DNA of 64,000 nt from Lichenicola sp965198575 (GCF_965198575.1 NZ_OZ240671.1:1178001-1242000), one strand, 5' to 3'; positions 28,569-37,309 are shown, numbered from the stretch's first letter. Translations and numbers: made by a program. Notes: a model not told the origin generated them from the letters alone.

Positions 28569-28961
28569 CTATTTGTAGGTCACGCCGTCATAGATCACGA
28601 AGCCGACCGGGGCGTGGGTGAAATGCAGCACCGGCAGGCCCGGATCGTTGGTGCCTGCGGTCGCCTGGTCGGCGGGGATGAACATGCCCTGCAACACGAC
28701 CGGAGTACCGACCTCGAACGGGATGTCCTCGCCGATGCCGCCGTCGGTGATGCGGATCGCCACGAACACGTCGCCGGAGTAGCTGAACCCGTCACCGTTC
28801 AGGCTGGTCAGGCCGTCGATCCAGAGCTGCTGGTGCTCGGCATGCTCGATGATGACACGGGCGCCGAAGAGCTGGGCGACGGTGGCGGAGACGTGGCGCA
28901 GCGTCCCGCGGCCGCTGGCGTCCGGGTTCCGAAGCCGCAGCTCCGGCATGGTATCGGTCAC
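28569..28961 (-). CDS. Conserved hypothetical protein, possibly OB-fold
   Basis: A 130-residue soluble protein with no signal peptide, converging on xseA with a four-base gap. Its C-terminal half (PVVLQGMF, LPVLHFTHAPVGFVIYDGVTYK in two blocks) resembles in pattern the end of DUF3465-type OB-fold proteins, which finish with a strand carrying an I-H-W-T-H-like motif and a YD-G-x-x-Y end. That link is from memory and weak. No catalytic residue stands out. Confidence 0.62.
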   Translation of the reverse strand: MTDTMPELRLRNPDASGRGTLRHVSATVAQLFGARVIIEHAEHQQLWIDGLTSLNGDGFSYSGDVFVAIRITDGGIGEDIPFEVGTPVVLQGMFIPADQATAGTNDPGLPVLHFTHAPVGFVIYDGVTYK

Positions 28962-29039
28962 AGGGATCCCCTTCGATCATCGTGGTCACCTGAGGCAACG
29001 CACCGCCCGTCACCACGTTCGTCGATCAGCCGAGGATGA

Positions 29040-29471
29040 ATGATGGCCGCCCAGACCCGCCGCACGCGCCGCCTACGAGCCTATGCAACACCCGCCGCGG
29101 CCCTGGCCTTGATGCTCCTGGCTGCGGGTTGCGAGGACACATCGGTGACGGTGCCAGCCGCGACACCCGCACCAGCAGCAGGTCCCGCGCCCGTTGCCGC
29201 TGCCGCGCCGCAGACCGGTGGCATCGTGCTGCATCCGCAAACTGGCGAGGCCGTCGACAATCCTGCCGGCGCGGTGGCGTTGACCAACGACCCGTCCGCG
29301 CCTGCCGATACGCCGCTTTGCGGGGTTGCGGCCCGCGAGACCAATGCGATCGGCCAGGCGGTGCTCAGCCGGCAATACGCCTCGGCCGGGATCTGCAGCA
29401 GCTTCGCCTGCTACGACCCTGCGACGGCGACCTATATCGGCAGCGACGGCTATCGCCATGTGTGCCGGTAG
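29040..29471 (+). CDS. Small lipoprotein of unknown function
   Basis: A 143-residue product; the next ATG, three bases later, is equally good. Basic N-terminus, hydrophobic core and lipobox (L-A-A-G-C) indicate a lipoprotein. An Ala/Pro-rich linker of about 35 residues leads to a compact C-terminal domain with four cysteines (LCGVAAR, ICSSFACYD, HVCR) that could form two disulfides in the periplasm. The family is not recognised. Confidence 0.68.
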   Translation: MMAAQTRRTRRLRAYATPAAALALMLLAAGCEDTSVTVPAATPAPAAGPAPVAAAAPQTGGIVLHPQTGEAVDNPAGAVALTNDPSAPADTPLCGVAARETNAIGQAVLSRQYASAGICSSFACYDPATATYIGSDGYRHVCR

Positions 29472-29564
29472 TCTCCGGAGCGGCCGCCGGTCGATTGCCG
29501 GGTGGCGATCGGTTGCCCACATGATCACCTGTCCGAGTGTTCGACGATCCAGTGGAGCCCGCCC

Positions 29565-29978
29565 ATGACCAGCTTCTCCAACGCTCGTGGCTCTTCCCGG
29601 TATGCCGGCGCAAGGTCCGCAGGCGAGATGGCCGACCGTGCAAGGCGGCTGGCCCGGATCAGGAGGCTGGCCTGGGTATTGGATGCAGCCCTCCGGGTCC
29701 CGGGCACGAAGTTCCGCTTCGGCCTGAACAGCGTGGTCGGGCTGACACCGGCCCTGGGTGACGCCGCGATGACGGCGATCTCGATGTATATCGTGTACGA
29801 GGCCTATCAGCTCGGCCTGCCGAAGCAGCAGCTTGCGCGGATGATCGGCAACGTGGCGATGGAAGCCGCGGCCGGCTCGGTGCCGGTGCTGGGGACGCTG
29901 TTCGACACCGCATTCAAGGCGAACCTGCGCAACATCGCGCTGATCGACGCACATATCGCGACGGGTGCGCGGTCATGA
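29565..29978 (+). CDS. DUF4112 family membrane-associated protein
   Basis: A 137-residue protein. The ATG at 29565 has GGAG seven bases upstream, which decides against longer frames. The core has the DUF4112 pattern: LDAALRVPGTKFRFGLNSVVGL-x-PALGD-x-x, then a hydrophobic stretch and EAAAGSVPVLGTLFD with a downstream K-A-N-x-R-N. DUF4112 proteins are predicted membrane proteins of unknown role. The stop overlaps the next start (ATGA). Confidence 0.85.
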   Translation: MTSFSNARGSSRYAGARSAGEMADRARRLARIRRLAWVLDAALRVPGTKFRFGLNSVVGLTPALGDAAMTAISMYIVYEAYQLGLPKQQLARMIGNVAMEAAAGSVPVLGTLFDTAFKANLRNIALIDAHIATGARS

Positions 29979-30283
29979 AGCGTGCGCTCCTGCTGGTGGC
30001 GGCTCTTGCGGTGCCAGCCCTCGCCCAGGCGCAGACCGGCCCGTCCGGAACCGGTTCGGGCACTGCGAGCATGACCGCGCCGCGCAACCCGGACGGCCGG
30101 AGCAGCGGCACGATGCCGCGCGATCGCGGCCGGATGGACAACACCGTCGACCGCATCGACAGCAAGCTCCTGAACGAGGAGAAGGACCGCCCGACGATCC
30201 CGGGCCAGACACCGTCGCCCTCGCAGACCATGCCCGGCGGCACCGCAGCCTCGTCGCCAGCAGGCGCCGCATCGCCGCACTGA
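29975..30283 (+). CDS. Small secreted hypothetical protein
   Basis: A 102-residue protein whose start overlaps the DUF4112 stop. It has a classic Sec signal peptide (MKRALLLVAALAVPALAQAQ). The mature part is short, hydrophilic and rich in Pro, Ser, Gly and Thr, with one structured-looking segment (MDNTVDRIDSKLLNEEKDRP). Probably disordered and periplasmic. The function is unknown. Confidence 0.65.
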   Translation: MKRALLLVAALAVPALAQAQTGPSGTGSGTASMTAPRNPDGRSSGTMPRDRGRMDNTVDRIDSKLLNEEKDRPTIPGQTPSPSQTMPGGTAASSPAGAASPH

Positions 30284-30290
30284 TCTGGCC

Positions 30291-30926
30291 ATGGAGCGAC
30301 TGAAACGGCTTCTCGGCACCGCCGCATTCGATTTCGGCGGTGTCATCGTGTTCTACGCGTTGCTGGCCACGCTGGGCCTGCGCGCGGCGATTGCAGGCAC
30401 CCTGGTGTTCGTGCCGATCGACGCGTTCCGTCGCCACAAGCTGGGGATCGGCTTTCCGCGGCTCTATATCCTGACGACCGCGATGGTGCTGGTGTTCGGC
30501 TCCATCGACGTGTTCTCGAAGCAGCCCTTCATGCTGAAATACGAGGGCTGCGTCACCGAGACCATCGTCGGCATCGCCTTCGCGATCGGCTCACGCGGAC
30601 GTTCGATCATCGAGGAATTGGTGCTGCAGCAGCAGCCCGACCTGAGCTTCCCGCATCTCCGCCGCTTCTTCCAGCTGATCACCCGGACCTGGGCGATCTA
30701 CTACCTGGTCATGGCGTGCTTCTTCCTGTGGGTAAGCCAGCACTTCACGCTGGTGCACGCGGTCGGCATCAGGCAGGTCAGCAGCCTGGTCGGGGCGGGT
30801 GCAATGGCGCTGTTCAGCTTCAGCGGGCGGTTCGCGTTCCGCACCTACCAGATCTTGGGGCTGCTGCCGAAAGACCCCGGCGCGACGGCGGATGCAGCAT
30901 CTTCAGCCGCGCCGCCGTCGGCATGA
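30291..30926 (+). CDS. YciB/septation-protein-A-like inner membrane protein
   Basis: A 211-residue protein with about five hydrophobic segments. The layout resembles IspZ/YciB: a central pair of helices, an F-S-K-Q-P-F-M-L-K-Y-E segment, and then a pair near TWAIYYLVMACFFLWVS. The sequence match is by pattern, so the family call is moderate. YciB contributes to envelope integrity in E. coli. It starts seven bases after the small secreted-protein gene, probably the same operon, and converges on gcrA four bases downstream. Confidence 0.65.
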   Translation: MERLKRLLGTAAFDFGGVIVFYALLATLGLRAAIAGTLVFVPIDAFRRHKLGIGFPRLYILTTAMVLVFGSIDVFSKQPFMLKYEGCVTETIVGIAFAIGSRGRSIIEELVLQQQPDLSFPHLRRFFQLITRTWAIYYLVMACFFLWVSQHFTLVHAVGIRQVSSLVGAGAMALFSFSGRFAFRTYQILGLLPKDPGATADAASSAAPPSA

Positions 30927-30930
30927 GCGA

Positions 30931-31539
30931 TCAGGCCACGCTGTCGCGGCGGTCGCGGATCTTCACGTAGGCCAGCGCCGCATGCTCGCCGCAATACGGC
31001 TTGCCGGCGATCGGCTCTCCGCCGCAGAAGCTGAAGCTCTTGGTTCCGGGGTCGCCGAGCGGCCAGCAGCAGGTCATGCCGCGGCGTGTGCGGTTCGGCG
31101 CAACGGTCCGCACCGGGGCCGGAGCCTCGGCCTCATGCCCGGACTGCTCGTGGCCCACGGACTGATCGTGACGCAACGTTTGGGGCACCGGCGCACGCAG
31201 CATCTCGACGATGTCGGGCGAGCGCGCCGAGGCGGGCGCGACCGGGCGCAGCACGCGGACGTTCGAGGTGGTGTCCGACGTCGCGGCGGGCGAGTCCGGC
31301 GTGCGTGCCGGCCCAGGTGCAGCCGTTGCCCGGAGCACTGGAAGCGCCGAACGCGGCGCAGGTGCCATGGCATCGAGGGTCTTGCGGATCGGCGACGGGC
31401 GCGGCGGCAGGGTCAGGCGGTGCGCCTTGCCGACCACGGCGTTCTTGGTGATCTGCATGCGGCGGCCGATCTCGGCAGTCGAGTGGCCTTCCTGCCAAAG
31501 GTCGCGCAGACGGGAGATCGACTCGTCGGTCCAATCCAT
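30931..31539 (-). CDS. gcrA: GcrA-type cell-cycle transcription regulator
   Basis: A 202-residue protein. The ATG at 31539 has GGAGGAG seven bases upstream. The N-terminus MDWTDESISRLRDLWQEGHS with I-G-R-R-M-x-I-T-K-N-A-V-V-G-K-A-H-R-L is the GcrA DNA-binding domain. A Pro/Ala-rich linker leads to the conserved C-terminal block with T-C-C-W-P-L-G-D-P-G and F-C-G-G/Y-C-x-E-H. In Caulobacter, GcrA works with sigma-70 at promoters methylated by CcrM. A DnaA-box-like site lies upstream (31618-31626). Confidence 0.95.
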   Translation of the reverse strand: MDWTDESISRLRDLWQEGHSTAEIGRRMQITKNAVVGKAHRLTLPPRPSPIRKTLDAMAPAPRSALPVLRATAAPGPARTPDSPAATSDTTSNVRVLRPVAPASARSPDIVEMLRAPVPQTLRHDQSVGHEQSGHEAEAPAPVRTVAPNRTRRGMTCCWPLGDPGTKSFSFCGGEPIAGKPYCGEHAALAYVKIRDRRDSVA

Positions 31540-31617
31540 CGTTGTGCTCCTCCGTTCCAACAAGACCGGAGGTTAGACCATATGCAGGGGTGGCTCAACC
31601 GAATGACCACATAATGT

Positions 31618-31626
31618 TGTGGACAA
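31618..31626 (-). promoter_or_regulatory. DnaA-box-like site upstream of gcrA
   Basis: On the minus strand the nonamer reads TTGTCCACA, one base from the E. coli consensus TTATCCACA. It lies about 80 bases upstream of the gcrA start codon. DnaA directly activates gcrA in Caulobacter, so the position is meaningful. A single nonamer can also occur by chance. Confidence 0.45.
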
Positions 31627-31635
31627 GTCGGTGTG

Positions 31636-31656
31636 CAACCTGGACCGGACAGGTTG
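31636..31656 (-). terminator. Stem-loop just after rnd
   Basis: CAACCTG and CAGGTTG form a perfect seven-base stem around a seven-base loop, three bases beyond the rnd stop codon. There is no T-tract. It may be a terminator or mRNA-stabilising structure between rnd and gcrA, which run in the same direction. Confidence 0.4.
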
Positions 31657-31658
31657 AA

Positions 31659-32837
31659 TCAGGTGCGTAACATCCGGATCCGGCGGCCATCGACACCGAG
31701 TGAGATTCGTCCCTCCTTGAGAGACAAAGCGTCCGCGCCGAACAACTCGCGACGCCAGCCGGACAGCGCCGGGATCTCGGGTTCCGACTCGGTGGCCAGC
31801 CGATCGATGTCCTCCGACGAGGCCAGCAGCCGCGGCGCCACGTCATGCTGCTCGCACTTGGCCGCCAGCAGCACCTTCAGCAGCGACACCAGGGCCGGCG
31901 ACGGACGCGGGCCGTCCTTGCGTGGTGCCGCGGGCAGGCTGTCCTCGGGCAACGCCTGGGCGCCGGCGATCGCCTCGAGTAGTCCGGAGCCGCTTTTTCC
32001 CTCGGCAAACCCACGGCTCACTCCGCGCATCCCGCTGAGCGCCTCGGCGGTGGTGGGTGCCGTGGCGGCGATCTCGAGCAGGCTCTCGTCCTTGAGCAGG
32101 CGCTGGCGGGGCACATCGACGCGCTGCGCCTCACGTTCCCGCCAGGCGGCGACCGCGCGCAGCACGCCCAGCATGCGGCGGTTGCCGGTGCGCGGCCGCA
32201 GTCGTTCCCACAGCGTGTCGGGGTTGGGGCGGAAGGTCGCGGGATCGGAGAGGCAGGCCATCTCCTCGCCAACCCACTCGTCGCGGCCGTCACGCTGCAA
32301 CCGCTCGAGCAGCTTCACATAGACGTCGCGCAGGTGGGTCACGTCGGCGGCGGCGTAGGCGATCTGCGCCGGGGAAAGCGGCCGCCGGCTCCAGTCGCTG
32401 AAGCGGTGCGCCTTGTCGATCTGGCCACCGGTCAGCGCCGAGACCAGGCTGTCATAACCGACCTGGTCGCCGAACCCGGCCACCATTGCCGCCACCTGGG
32501 TGTCGAACAAAGCCTGCGGCAGCCGGCCGAACTTGTAGAGAAAGATCTCCAGGTCCTGGCGGGCGGCATGGAACACCTTGGTCACCGCGGGATCGTCGAG
32601 CAGCGGGGCGAGCAGCTGCAGGTCCAGCCCCTCCGCCTCGGCGTCGATGATCGCGACCTCGTTCTCGCCGGCGAGCTGCACGACGCAGAGCTCCGGCCAG
32701 TAGGTGCGCTCGCGCACGAACTCGGTGTCGATGGTGACGAAGCGCTCGGTGCGGAGGCGCTCGACGACGGCGGCGAGAGCGTCGCTCGTGGTGATCAGGA
32801 TGGGGTCCGGAAACCGGGCCCGGGCAGGACGTGACAT
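31659..32837 (-). CDS. rnd: Ribonuclease D
   Basis: A 392-residue 3' exonuclease. The DEDD motifs are visible: D-T-E-F at 37-40, H-A-A-R-Q-D-L for exo II and Y-A-A-A-D-V for exo III. C-terminal HRDC-type helices follow (NRRMLGVLRAVAAWREREAQ). RNase D trims tRNA and other stable RNA 3' ends. The gene is divergent from aspS across about 100 bases. Confidence 0.95.
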   Translation of the reverse strand: MSRPARARFPDPILITTSDALAAVVERLRTERFVTIDTEFVRERTYWPELCVVQLAGENEVAIIDAEAEGLDLQLLAPLLDDPAVTKVFHAARQDLEIFLYKFGRLPQALFDTQVAAMVAGFGDQVGYDSLVSALTGGQIDKAHRFSDWSRRPLSPAQIAYAAADVTHLRDVYVKLLERLQRDGRDEWVGEEMACLSDPATFRPNPDTLWERLRPRTGNRRMLGVLRAVAAWREREAQRVDVPRQRLLKDESLLEIAATAPTTAEALSGMRGVSRGFAEGKSGSGLLEAIAGAQALPEDSLPAAPRKDGPRPSPALVSLLKVLLAAKCEQHDVAPRLLASSEDIDRLATESEPEIPALSGWRRELFGADALSLKEGRISLGVDGRRIRMLRT

Positions 32838-32902
32838 CGCTCATGCTCTACACGCGCCGACCCTTGCGGGGAAGCGGCTTGGCTTCATGCGGGGATGCGG
32901 AT

Positions 32903-32916
32903 AGTGAGCGCTCACT
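32903..32916. promoter_or_regulatory. Perfect 14-bp palindrome upstream of aspS
   Basis: AGTGAGCGCTCACT is a perfect palindrome with no spacer, ending 20 bases before the aspS start codon. Its central 12 bases equal the core of the symmetric lac operator. It is likely a protein-binding site in the rnd-aspS divergent region; the protein is unknown. Confidence 0.5.
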
Positions 32917-32936
32917 CCCGCCGCAGGACCTTCGCC

Positions 32937-34778
32937 ATGCATGCCTATCGCACCCACACTTGCGCCGCGTTGCGTGCCGCCGATGCCGGCCAGACGGTCC
33001 GGCTCTCGGGCTGGGTGCACAGCAAGCGCGACCATGGCGGGCTGCTGTTCATCGACCTGCGCGACCATCACGGCATCACCCAGATCGTGATCCCGGCCGG
33101 GTCCGAGCTGCTGGCGACGGCGGAGCGGGTGCGGGTCGAGAGCGTGCTGACGATCACCGGCGAGGTGGTGCTGCGGGAAGGCGCCACGGTGAACCCGAAG
33201 CTGCCGACCGGCGAGATCGAGATCCGGGCCGCCGCCCTCGAGGTGCAGTCGGCGGCCGCGGTGCTGCCGCTGCAGGTGGCGGGCCACGAGCATTACGGCG
33301 ACGAGCTGCGGCTGCGGTATCGCTATCTCGACCTGCGCCGCGACCGCGTCCACCGCAACATGATGCTGCGCGCGGGCGTGATCGCCAGCCTGCGCCGGCG
33401 GATGATCGACCAGGGCTTCACCGAGTTCCAGACGCCGATCCTGACCGCCTCCTCGCCCGAGGGCGCGCGCGACTTCCTGGTGCCGGCGCGGCTGCATCCG
33501 GGCAAGTTCTACGCGCTGCCGCAGGCGCCGCAGCAATTCAAGCAGCTGCTGATGGTGGCGGGCTTCGATCGCTACTTCCAGATCGCGCCCTGCTTCCGCG
33601 ACGAGGCGGCGCGTGCGGACCGCTCCCCCGGCGAGTTCTACCAGCTCGATTTCGAGATGAGCTTCGTCACCCAGGAGGACGTGTTCGCGACCCTCGAGCC
33701 GGTGATGGCCGGGGTGTTCGAGGAGTTCGGGCAAGGCCGTACGGTGGACGCGCTGCCGTTCCGGCGCATCGCGTACGACACCGCGCTGGCCGAGTTCGGC
33801 TCCGACAAGCCGGACCTGCGCAACCCGCTGCGCATCAGCGACGTGACGGACGCCTTTGCTGGCTCCGGGTTCGGGCTGTTCGCCAAGATCGCCGCCGCCG
33901 GTGGCCAGGTGCGCGCGATCCCCGCACCGGGTGCCGGTGGCCGGCCGCGCTCGTTCTACGACAAGCTGAACGAGTGGGCGCGCGCCGAGGGTGCCGGCGG
34001 GCTCGGCTACATCACGTTCGACGCCGACGGCGCCAAGGGCCCGATCGCCAAGAACCTGGAGCCGGAGCGCTGCGAGGCGATCCGCGTGGCGTGCGGCCTG
34101 GGCGCCGGCGATGCGGTGTTCTTTGCCGCCGGGCCGCGCGACGGGCTGAAGGGCATGGAGACGGTGAAGTTCTCCGGGGCGGTCCGCACCCGCATCGCCA
34201 CCGAGCTCTCGCTGATCGAGGCCGACGCGTTCCGGTTCTGCTGGGTGGTCGATTTTCCGATGTACGAGCTGAACGAGGAGACCGGGCTGGTCGATTTCAG
34301 CCACAACCCGTTCTCGATGCCGCAGGGCGGGCTGGAGGCGCTGAACGGCCAGGACCCGCTGACCATCAAGGCGTTCCAGTACGACATCGTCTGCAACGGC
34401 ATCGAGCTGTCGTCCGGCGCGATCCGCAACCACCGGCCGGAGGTGATGATCCGCGCCTTCGAGATCGCCGGCTACCCGGAGAGCGAGGTCGAGGCCCGCT
34501 TCGGCGGCATGCTGAACGCGTTCCGCTACGGCGCACCCCCGCACGGTGGCTCGGCGCCGGGCGTGGACCGGATCGTGATGCTGCTGGCGGACGAGCCGAA
34601 CATCCGCGAGGTGATCCTGTTCCCGCTCAACCAGCAGGGCGAGGACCCGATGATGGGGGCACCGGCGGAGGTGTCCGACATCCGCATGAAGGAGCTGTCG
34701 CTGCGGACGGTGCTGCCGCCGGCCAAGCCGGTGCCGGGTGCGACGTCGCCGGTGGTGCCGGAAACGCCGCCGGGCTGA
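32937..34778 (+). CDS. aspS: Aspartyl-tRNA synthetase, probably non-discriminating
   Basis: A 613-residue class II synthetase of bacterial type. It has an N-terminal anticodon-binding OB-fold (LSGWVHSKRDHGGLLFIDLRD), class II motif 2 (FRDEAARADRSPGEFYQLD) and motif 3 (GSAPGVDRIVML), plus a GAD insertion domain. His33 in R-D-H-G-G is the residue reported in non-discriminating AspRS enzymes that also charge tRNA-Asn, so an Asp-tRNA-Asn/GatCAB route is likely. That is inference. A short Pro-rich tail extends the C-terminus. The ATG at 32937 is preferred over an upstream in-frame ATG. Confidence 0.97.
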   Translation: MHAYRTHTCAALRAADAGQTVRLSGWVHSKRDHGGLLFIDLRDHHGITQIVIPAGSELLATAERVRVESVLTITGEVVLREGATVNPKLPTGEIEIRAAALEVQSAAAVLPLQVAGHEHYGDELRLRYRYLDLRRDRVHRNMMLRAGVIASLRRRMIDQGFTEFQTPILTASSPEGARDFLVPARLHPGKFYALPQAPQQFKQLLMVAGFDRYFQIAPCFRDEAARADRSPGEFYQLDFEMSFVTQEDVFATLEPVMAGVFEEFGQGRTVDALPFRRIAYDTALAEFGSDKPDLRNPLRISDVTDAFAGSGFGLFAKIAAAGGQVRAIPAPGAGGRPRSFYDKLNEWARAEGAGGLGYITFDADGAKGPIAKNLEPERCEAIRVACGLGAGDAVFFAAGPRDGLKGMETVKFSGAVRTRIATELSLIEADAFRFCWVVDFPMYELNEETGLVDFSHNPFSMPQGGLEALNGQDPLTIKAFQYDIVCNGIELSSGAIRNHRPEVMIRAFEIAGYPESEVEARFGGMLNAFRYGAPPHGGSAPGVDRIVMLLADEPNIREVILFPLNQQGEDPMMGAPAEVSDIRMKELSLRTVLPPAKPVPGATSPVVPETPPG

Positions 34779-34850
34779 GGCGCACTGCGGCTGGTGTCGC
34801 CGGGCCGCGGTGCTACGTTGACGTCGAACTCGCGCCGGAGCTTCAGCCGC

Positions 34851-35744
34851 ATGTCCACACCGACCCTCCGCGGGCCGACCATCCGGAACATTGCGGTCGT
34901 CGGGCTGCTGGCAACGAGCCTCGGCGGCACTGTCGCGCTGGCAGCACCCGCACCGGTCCCGGGTCACAGGGCGGCCTTCACCCCCGCGGCGATACCGCCG
35001 GCCGGCGCGTCGGATCCGGTCCCGCTCGCCGCGCATCGGGCGCTGTACGACCTGAGCCTCGCCTCCACGCATGGCGGCAGCACGGTCGCCGCGTCCGGCA
35101 GCATGAGCTTCCAGGTGACCGACGCCTGCACCGGCTGGGCCACCCAGCAGCAGCTGAAGCTGCAGCTGGTCACGCGCGAGGGGCAGTCCACCGACATGGT
35201 CTCCGACTACGCGACGCTGGAGAGCAAGGACGGCCGCCACCTGACCTTCGACATGCAGGAGCGCGACAACGGCAGCGTGACGCAGCAGGTTCGCGGCGAG
35301 GCCGGCATCGATGCGGCGGGGAACGGCGTGATCCATTTCACCCTGCCCGCCGTGTCCACGATGGCGCTGCCCCGCGGCACGCTGTTCCCGATGGCGCACA
35401 CGGAAGCGATCATCCGCGCCGCACAGGCCGGCCGAAAGAGCATCGACCCGGTGCTGTTCGACGGCACCAGCGCCGATGGCCCGACCGACAGCTACGTGAC
35501 GATCCTCGGATGGGACGCGGCACCGTCAAGCTCGCCGTATGCGGTGCTGGCGGGGGAGTCCTCGGGGCGGGTGCATGTCGCGTTCTTTGCCCGCAAGCCC
35601 GGCGCCATCTCGCCCGACTACGAGATCGGCATGCGCTACTTCGCCAACGGCGTGTCGGACACGCTCGACATGGATTTCGGCGACTTCACCATGCGCGGCA
35701 GCCTGACCAGCTTCACCCCGATGACCGCGCCGCATCGGTGCTGA
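34851..35744 (+). CDS. EipB-like periplasmic envelope protein (DUF1849)
   Basis: A 297-residue exported protein with a signal peptide (hydrophobic core about 14-30, then A-L-A-A-P). The mature part starts with the DUF1849 pattern P-L-A-A-H-R-A-L-Y-D-L-S-L. It continues with beta-rich sequence including a pair of short Cys-containing strands (DACTGWATQQQLKLQL). EipB of Brucella is a beta-spiral periplasmic protein needed for envelope integrity. The last residue is Cys. It starts 73 bases after aspS and precedes an amino-acid permease. Confidence 0.86.
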   Translation: MSTPTLRGPTIRNIAVVGLLATSLGGTVALAAPAPVPGHRAAFTPAAIPPAGASDPVPLAAHRALYDLSLASTHGGSTVAASGSMSFQVTDACTGWATQQQLKLQLVTREGQSTDMVSDYATLESKDGRHLTFDMQERDNGSVTQQVRGEAGIDAAGNGVIHFTLPAVSTMALPRGTLFPMAHTEAIIRAAQAGRKSIDPVLFDGTSADGPTDSYVTILGWDAAPSSSPYAVLAGESSGRVHVAFFARKPGAISPDYEIGMRYFANGVSDTLDMDFGDFTMRGSLTSFTPMTAPHRC

Positions 35745-35757
35745 GCGGGCGTTCCGC

Positions 35758-37131
35758 ATGAGCCAGACGACAGCCAAGGCTGCTCCCCCGGAACTCGGCC
35801 ACCTCGCCCACAGCCTGCGTCCGCGCCACGTCACGATGATCTCCATCGGCGGGGTGATCGGGGCAGGGCTGTTCGTGGGCAGCTCGGCCGCGATCGCCGG
35901 CTCCGGACCGGGGGTGCTGCTCAGCTACATCCTGGCCGGCACGGTGGCGCTGCTGGTGATGCGCATGCTGGGCGAGATGGCGATCGCCGCACCGGCCGCC
36001 GGCTCGTTCATCGGCCATATCCGGCGCGGCCTCGGCGGTCGCGCGGCGTTCGTCGCCGGCTGGATCTACTGGCTGTTCTGGGCGATCGTCGTGGCGGCCG
36101 AGGCGATCGGCGGCTCGGCGATCCTGTCGCCCTGGATCCCGCTGCCGCGCACCGTGCTCGCCCTGCTGCTGGTGCTGTCGATGACCGCCACCAACCTGGT
36201 GTCGGTGAAGAGCTACGGCGAGTTCGAGTTCTGGTTCTCCAGCCTGAAGATCCTCGCCATCGTGGGCTTCTGCGCGCTCTGCATCGCTGCACTGGCGGGG
36301 GTGTTCGGCAGCGGCCGGGCCAGCTTCGGTCACCTGTATGCCGATGGCGGCTTCCTGCCGCACGGCATCGGCGCGGTGCTGGCGATCGTGCCGACCATCG
36401 TGTTCCAGTACACCGGCAGCGAGATCGCGACCGTCGCCGCGGCGGAGTCCGCCGATCCCGGCCGCAACGTGGCGCACGCCACCCGCACCGTCGCACTCCG
36501 GGTGCTGCTGTTCTATGTCGGCTCGATCCTGCTGATCCTGTGCGTGGTGCCGTGGACCCAGGTGGTGCCCGGGCACTCGCCGTTCGTGGCCGCGATGGAC
36601 CGGCTGGGCATCCCGGGTGCGGCGACCACCATGTCGATCATCGTGCTGGTCGCGGTGCTGTCCTGCCTGAACTCCGCCCTCTACGTCACCTCGCGGGTGC
36701 TGTTCGAGATGGCGGCGCACGGCGACGCGCCGCGCTGGCTGGTCCGGACAGGTGCCGCCGGGGTGCCGCGCAGGGCGATCGCGGCCGGCAGCCTGGTGGG
36801 CGTGGTGGTGGCGATCGTGTCGACCATCTCGCCGGACCGGGTATTCGCGTTCCTGCTGAACGCGTCCGGCGCGCTGATCCTGTTCGCCTACCTGCTGATC
36901 GCGCTGGCCCAGATCCGCCTGCGTAATCGGATGCAGCGCGACGGCAGCCGTCCGGTGTTCGCGATGTGGCTGTTCCCGGGGCTGTCCTGGGCGACCATCG
37001 GCGTCATTCTTGCAGTGCTGGTGGCGATGGCGTTCACCGCGACCACCCGGCCGCAGATCGTGCTCGGCAGCCTGACCGTGCTCGCCACCCTCGCCTGCTA
37101 CGAGTTCCGCCAACGGAGAACCGCCCGATGA
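35758..37131 (+). CDS. Amino-acid permease, APC superfamily (GabP/AroP-like)
   Basis: A 457-residue protein with about 12 membrane helices. The first helix carries the APC signature I-S-I-G-G-V-I-G-A-G-L-F-V-G-S. The second and third helices contain G-E-M-A and a conserved pattern of the AAT family, and TVFQYTGSEIATVAAAE (residues about 218-234) matches helix 6 of GabP/AroP-type importers. The substrate cannot be fixed from sequence. Its stop overlaps the start of a 55-residue gene. Confidence 0.88.
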   Translation: MSQTTAKAAPPELGHLAHSLRPRHVTMISIGGVIGAGLFVGSSAAIAGSGPGVLLSYILAGTVALLVMRMLGEMAIAAPAAGSFIGHIRRGLGGRAAFVAGWIYWLFWAIVVAAEAIGGSAILSPWIPLPRTVLALLLVLSMTATNLVSVKSYGEFEFWFSSLKILAIVGFCALCIAALAGVFGSGRASFGHLYADGGFLPHGIGAVLAIVPTIVFQYTGSEIATVAAAESADPGRNVAHATRTVALRVLLFYVGSILLILCVVPWTQVVPGHSPFVAAMDRLGIPGAATTMSIIVLVAVLSCLNSALYVTSRVLFEMAAHGDAPRWLVRTGAAGVPRRAIAAGSLVGVVVAIVSTISPDRVFAFLLNASGALILFAYLLIALAQIRLRNRMQRDGSRPVFAMWLFPGLSWATIGVILAVLVAMAFTATTRPQIVLGSLTVLATLACYEFRQRRTAR

Positions 37132-37295
37132 CCGACACCCCCGCGCATGACTGGCTGCTGCCCCGCCTGGAGCAGCTGCTGACCGAGGCCGCGCAGGCCG
37201 GGATCGAACGCACCGTCGCGATCGCGGTGCTGACCGACCTGATCACCGGCGAAGGCTTCAACCCGACCCATATCGCCACCGACATCGACGCCTGA
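37128..37295 (+). CDS. Small conserved-looking soluble protein
   Basis: A 55-residue product whose start overlaps the permease stop (ATGA). It is predicted to be mostly helical (LLPRLEQLLTEAAQAGIERTVAIAVLTDLI). There is no signal peptide or membrane span. Translational coupling and clean codon use support it. The function is unknown, perhaps a small partner of a neighbour. Confidence 0.65.
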   Translation: MTDTPAHDWLLPRLEQLLTEAAQAGIERTVAIAVLTDLITGEGFNPTHIATDIDA

Positions 37296-37309
37296 CCGGC
37301 CCCCTCGCG

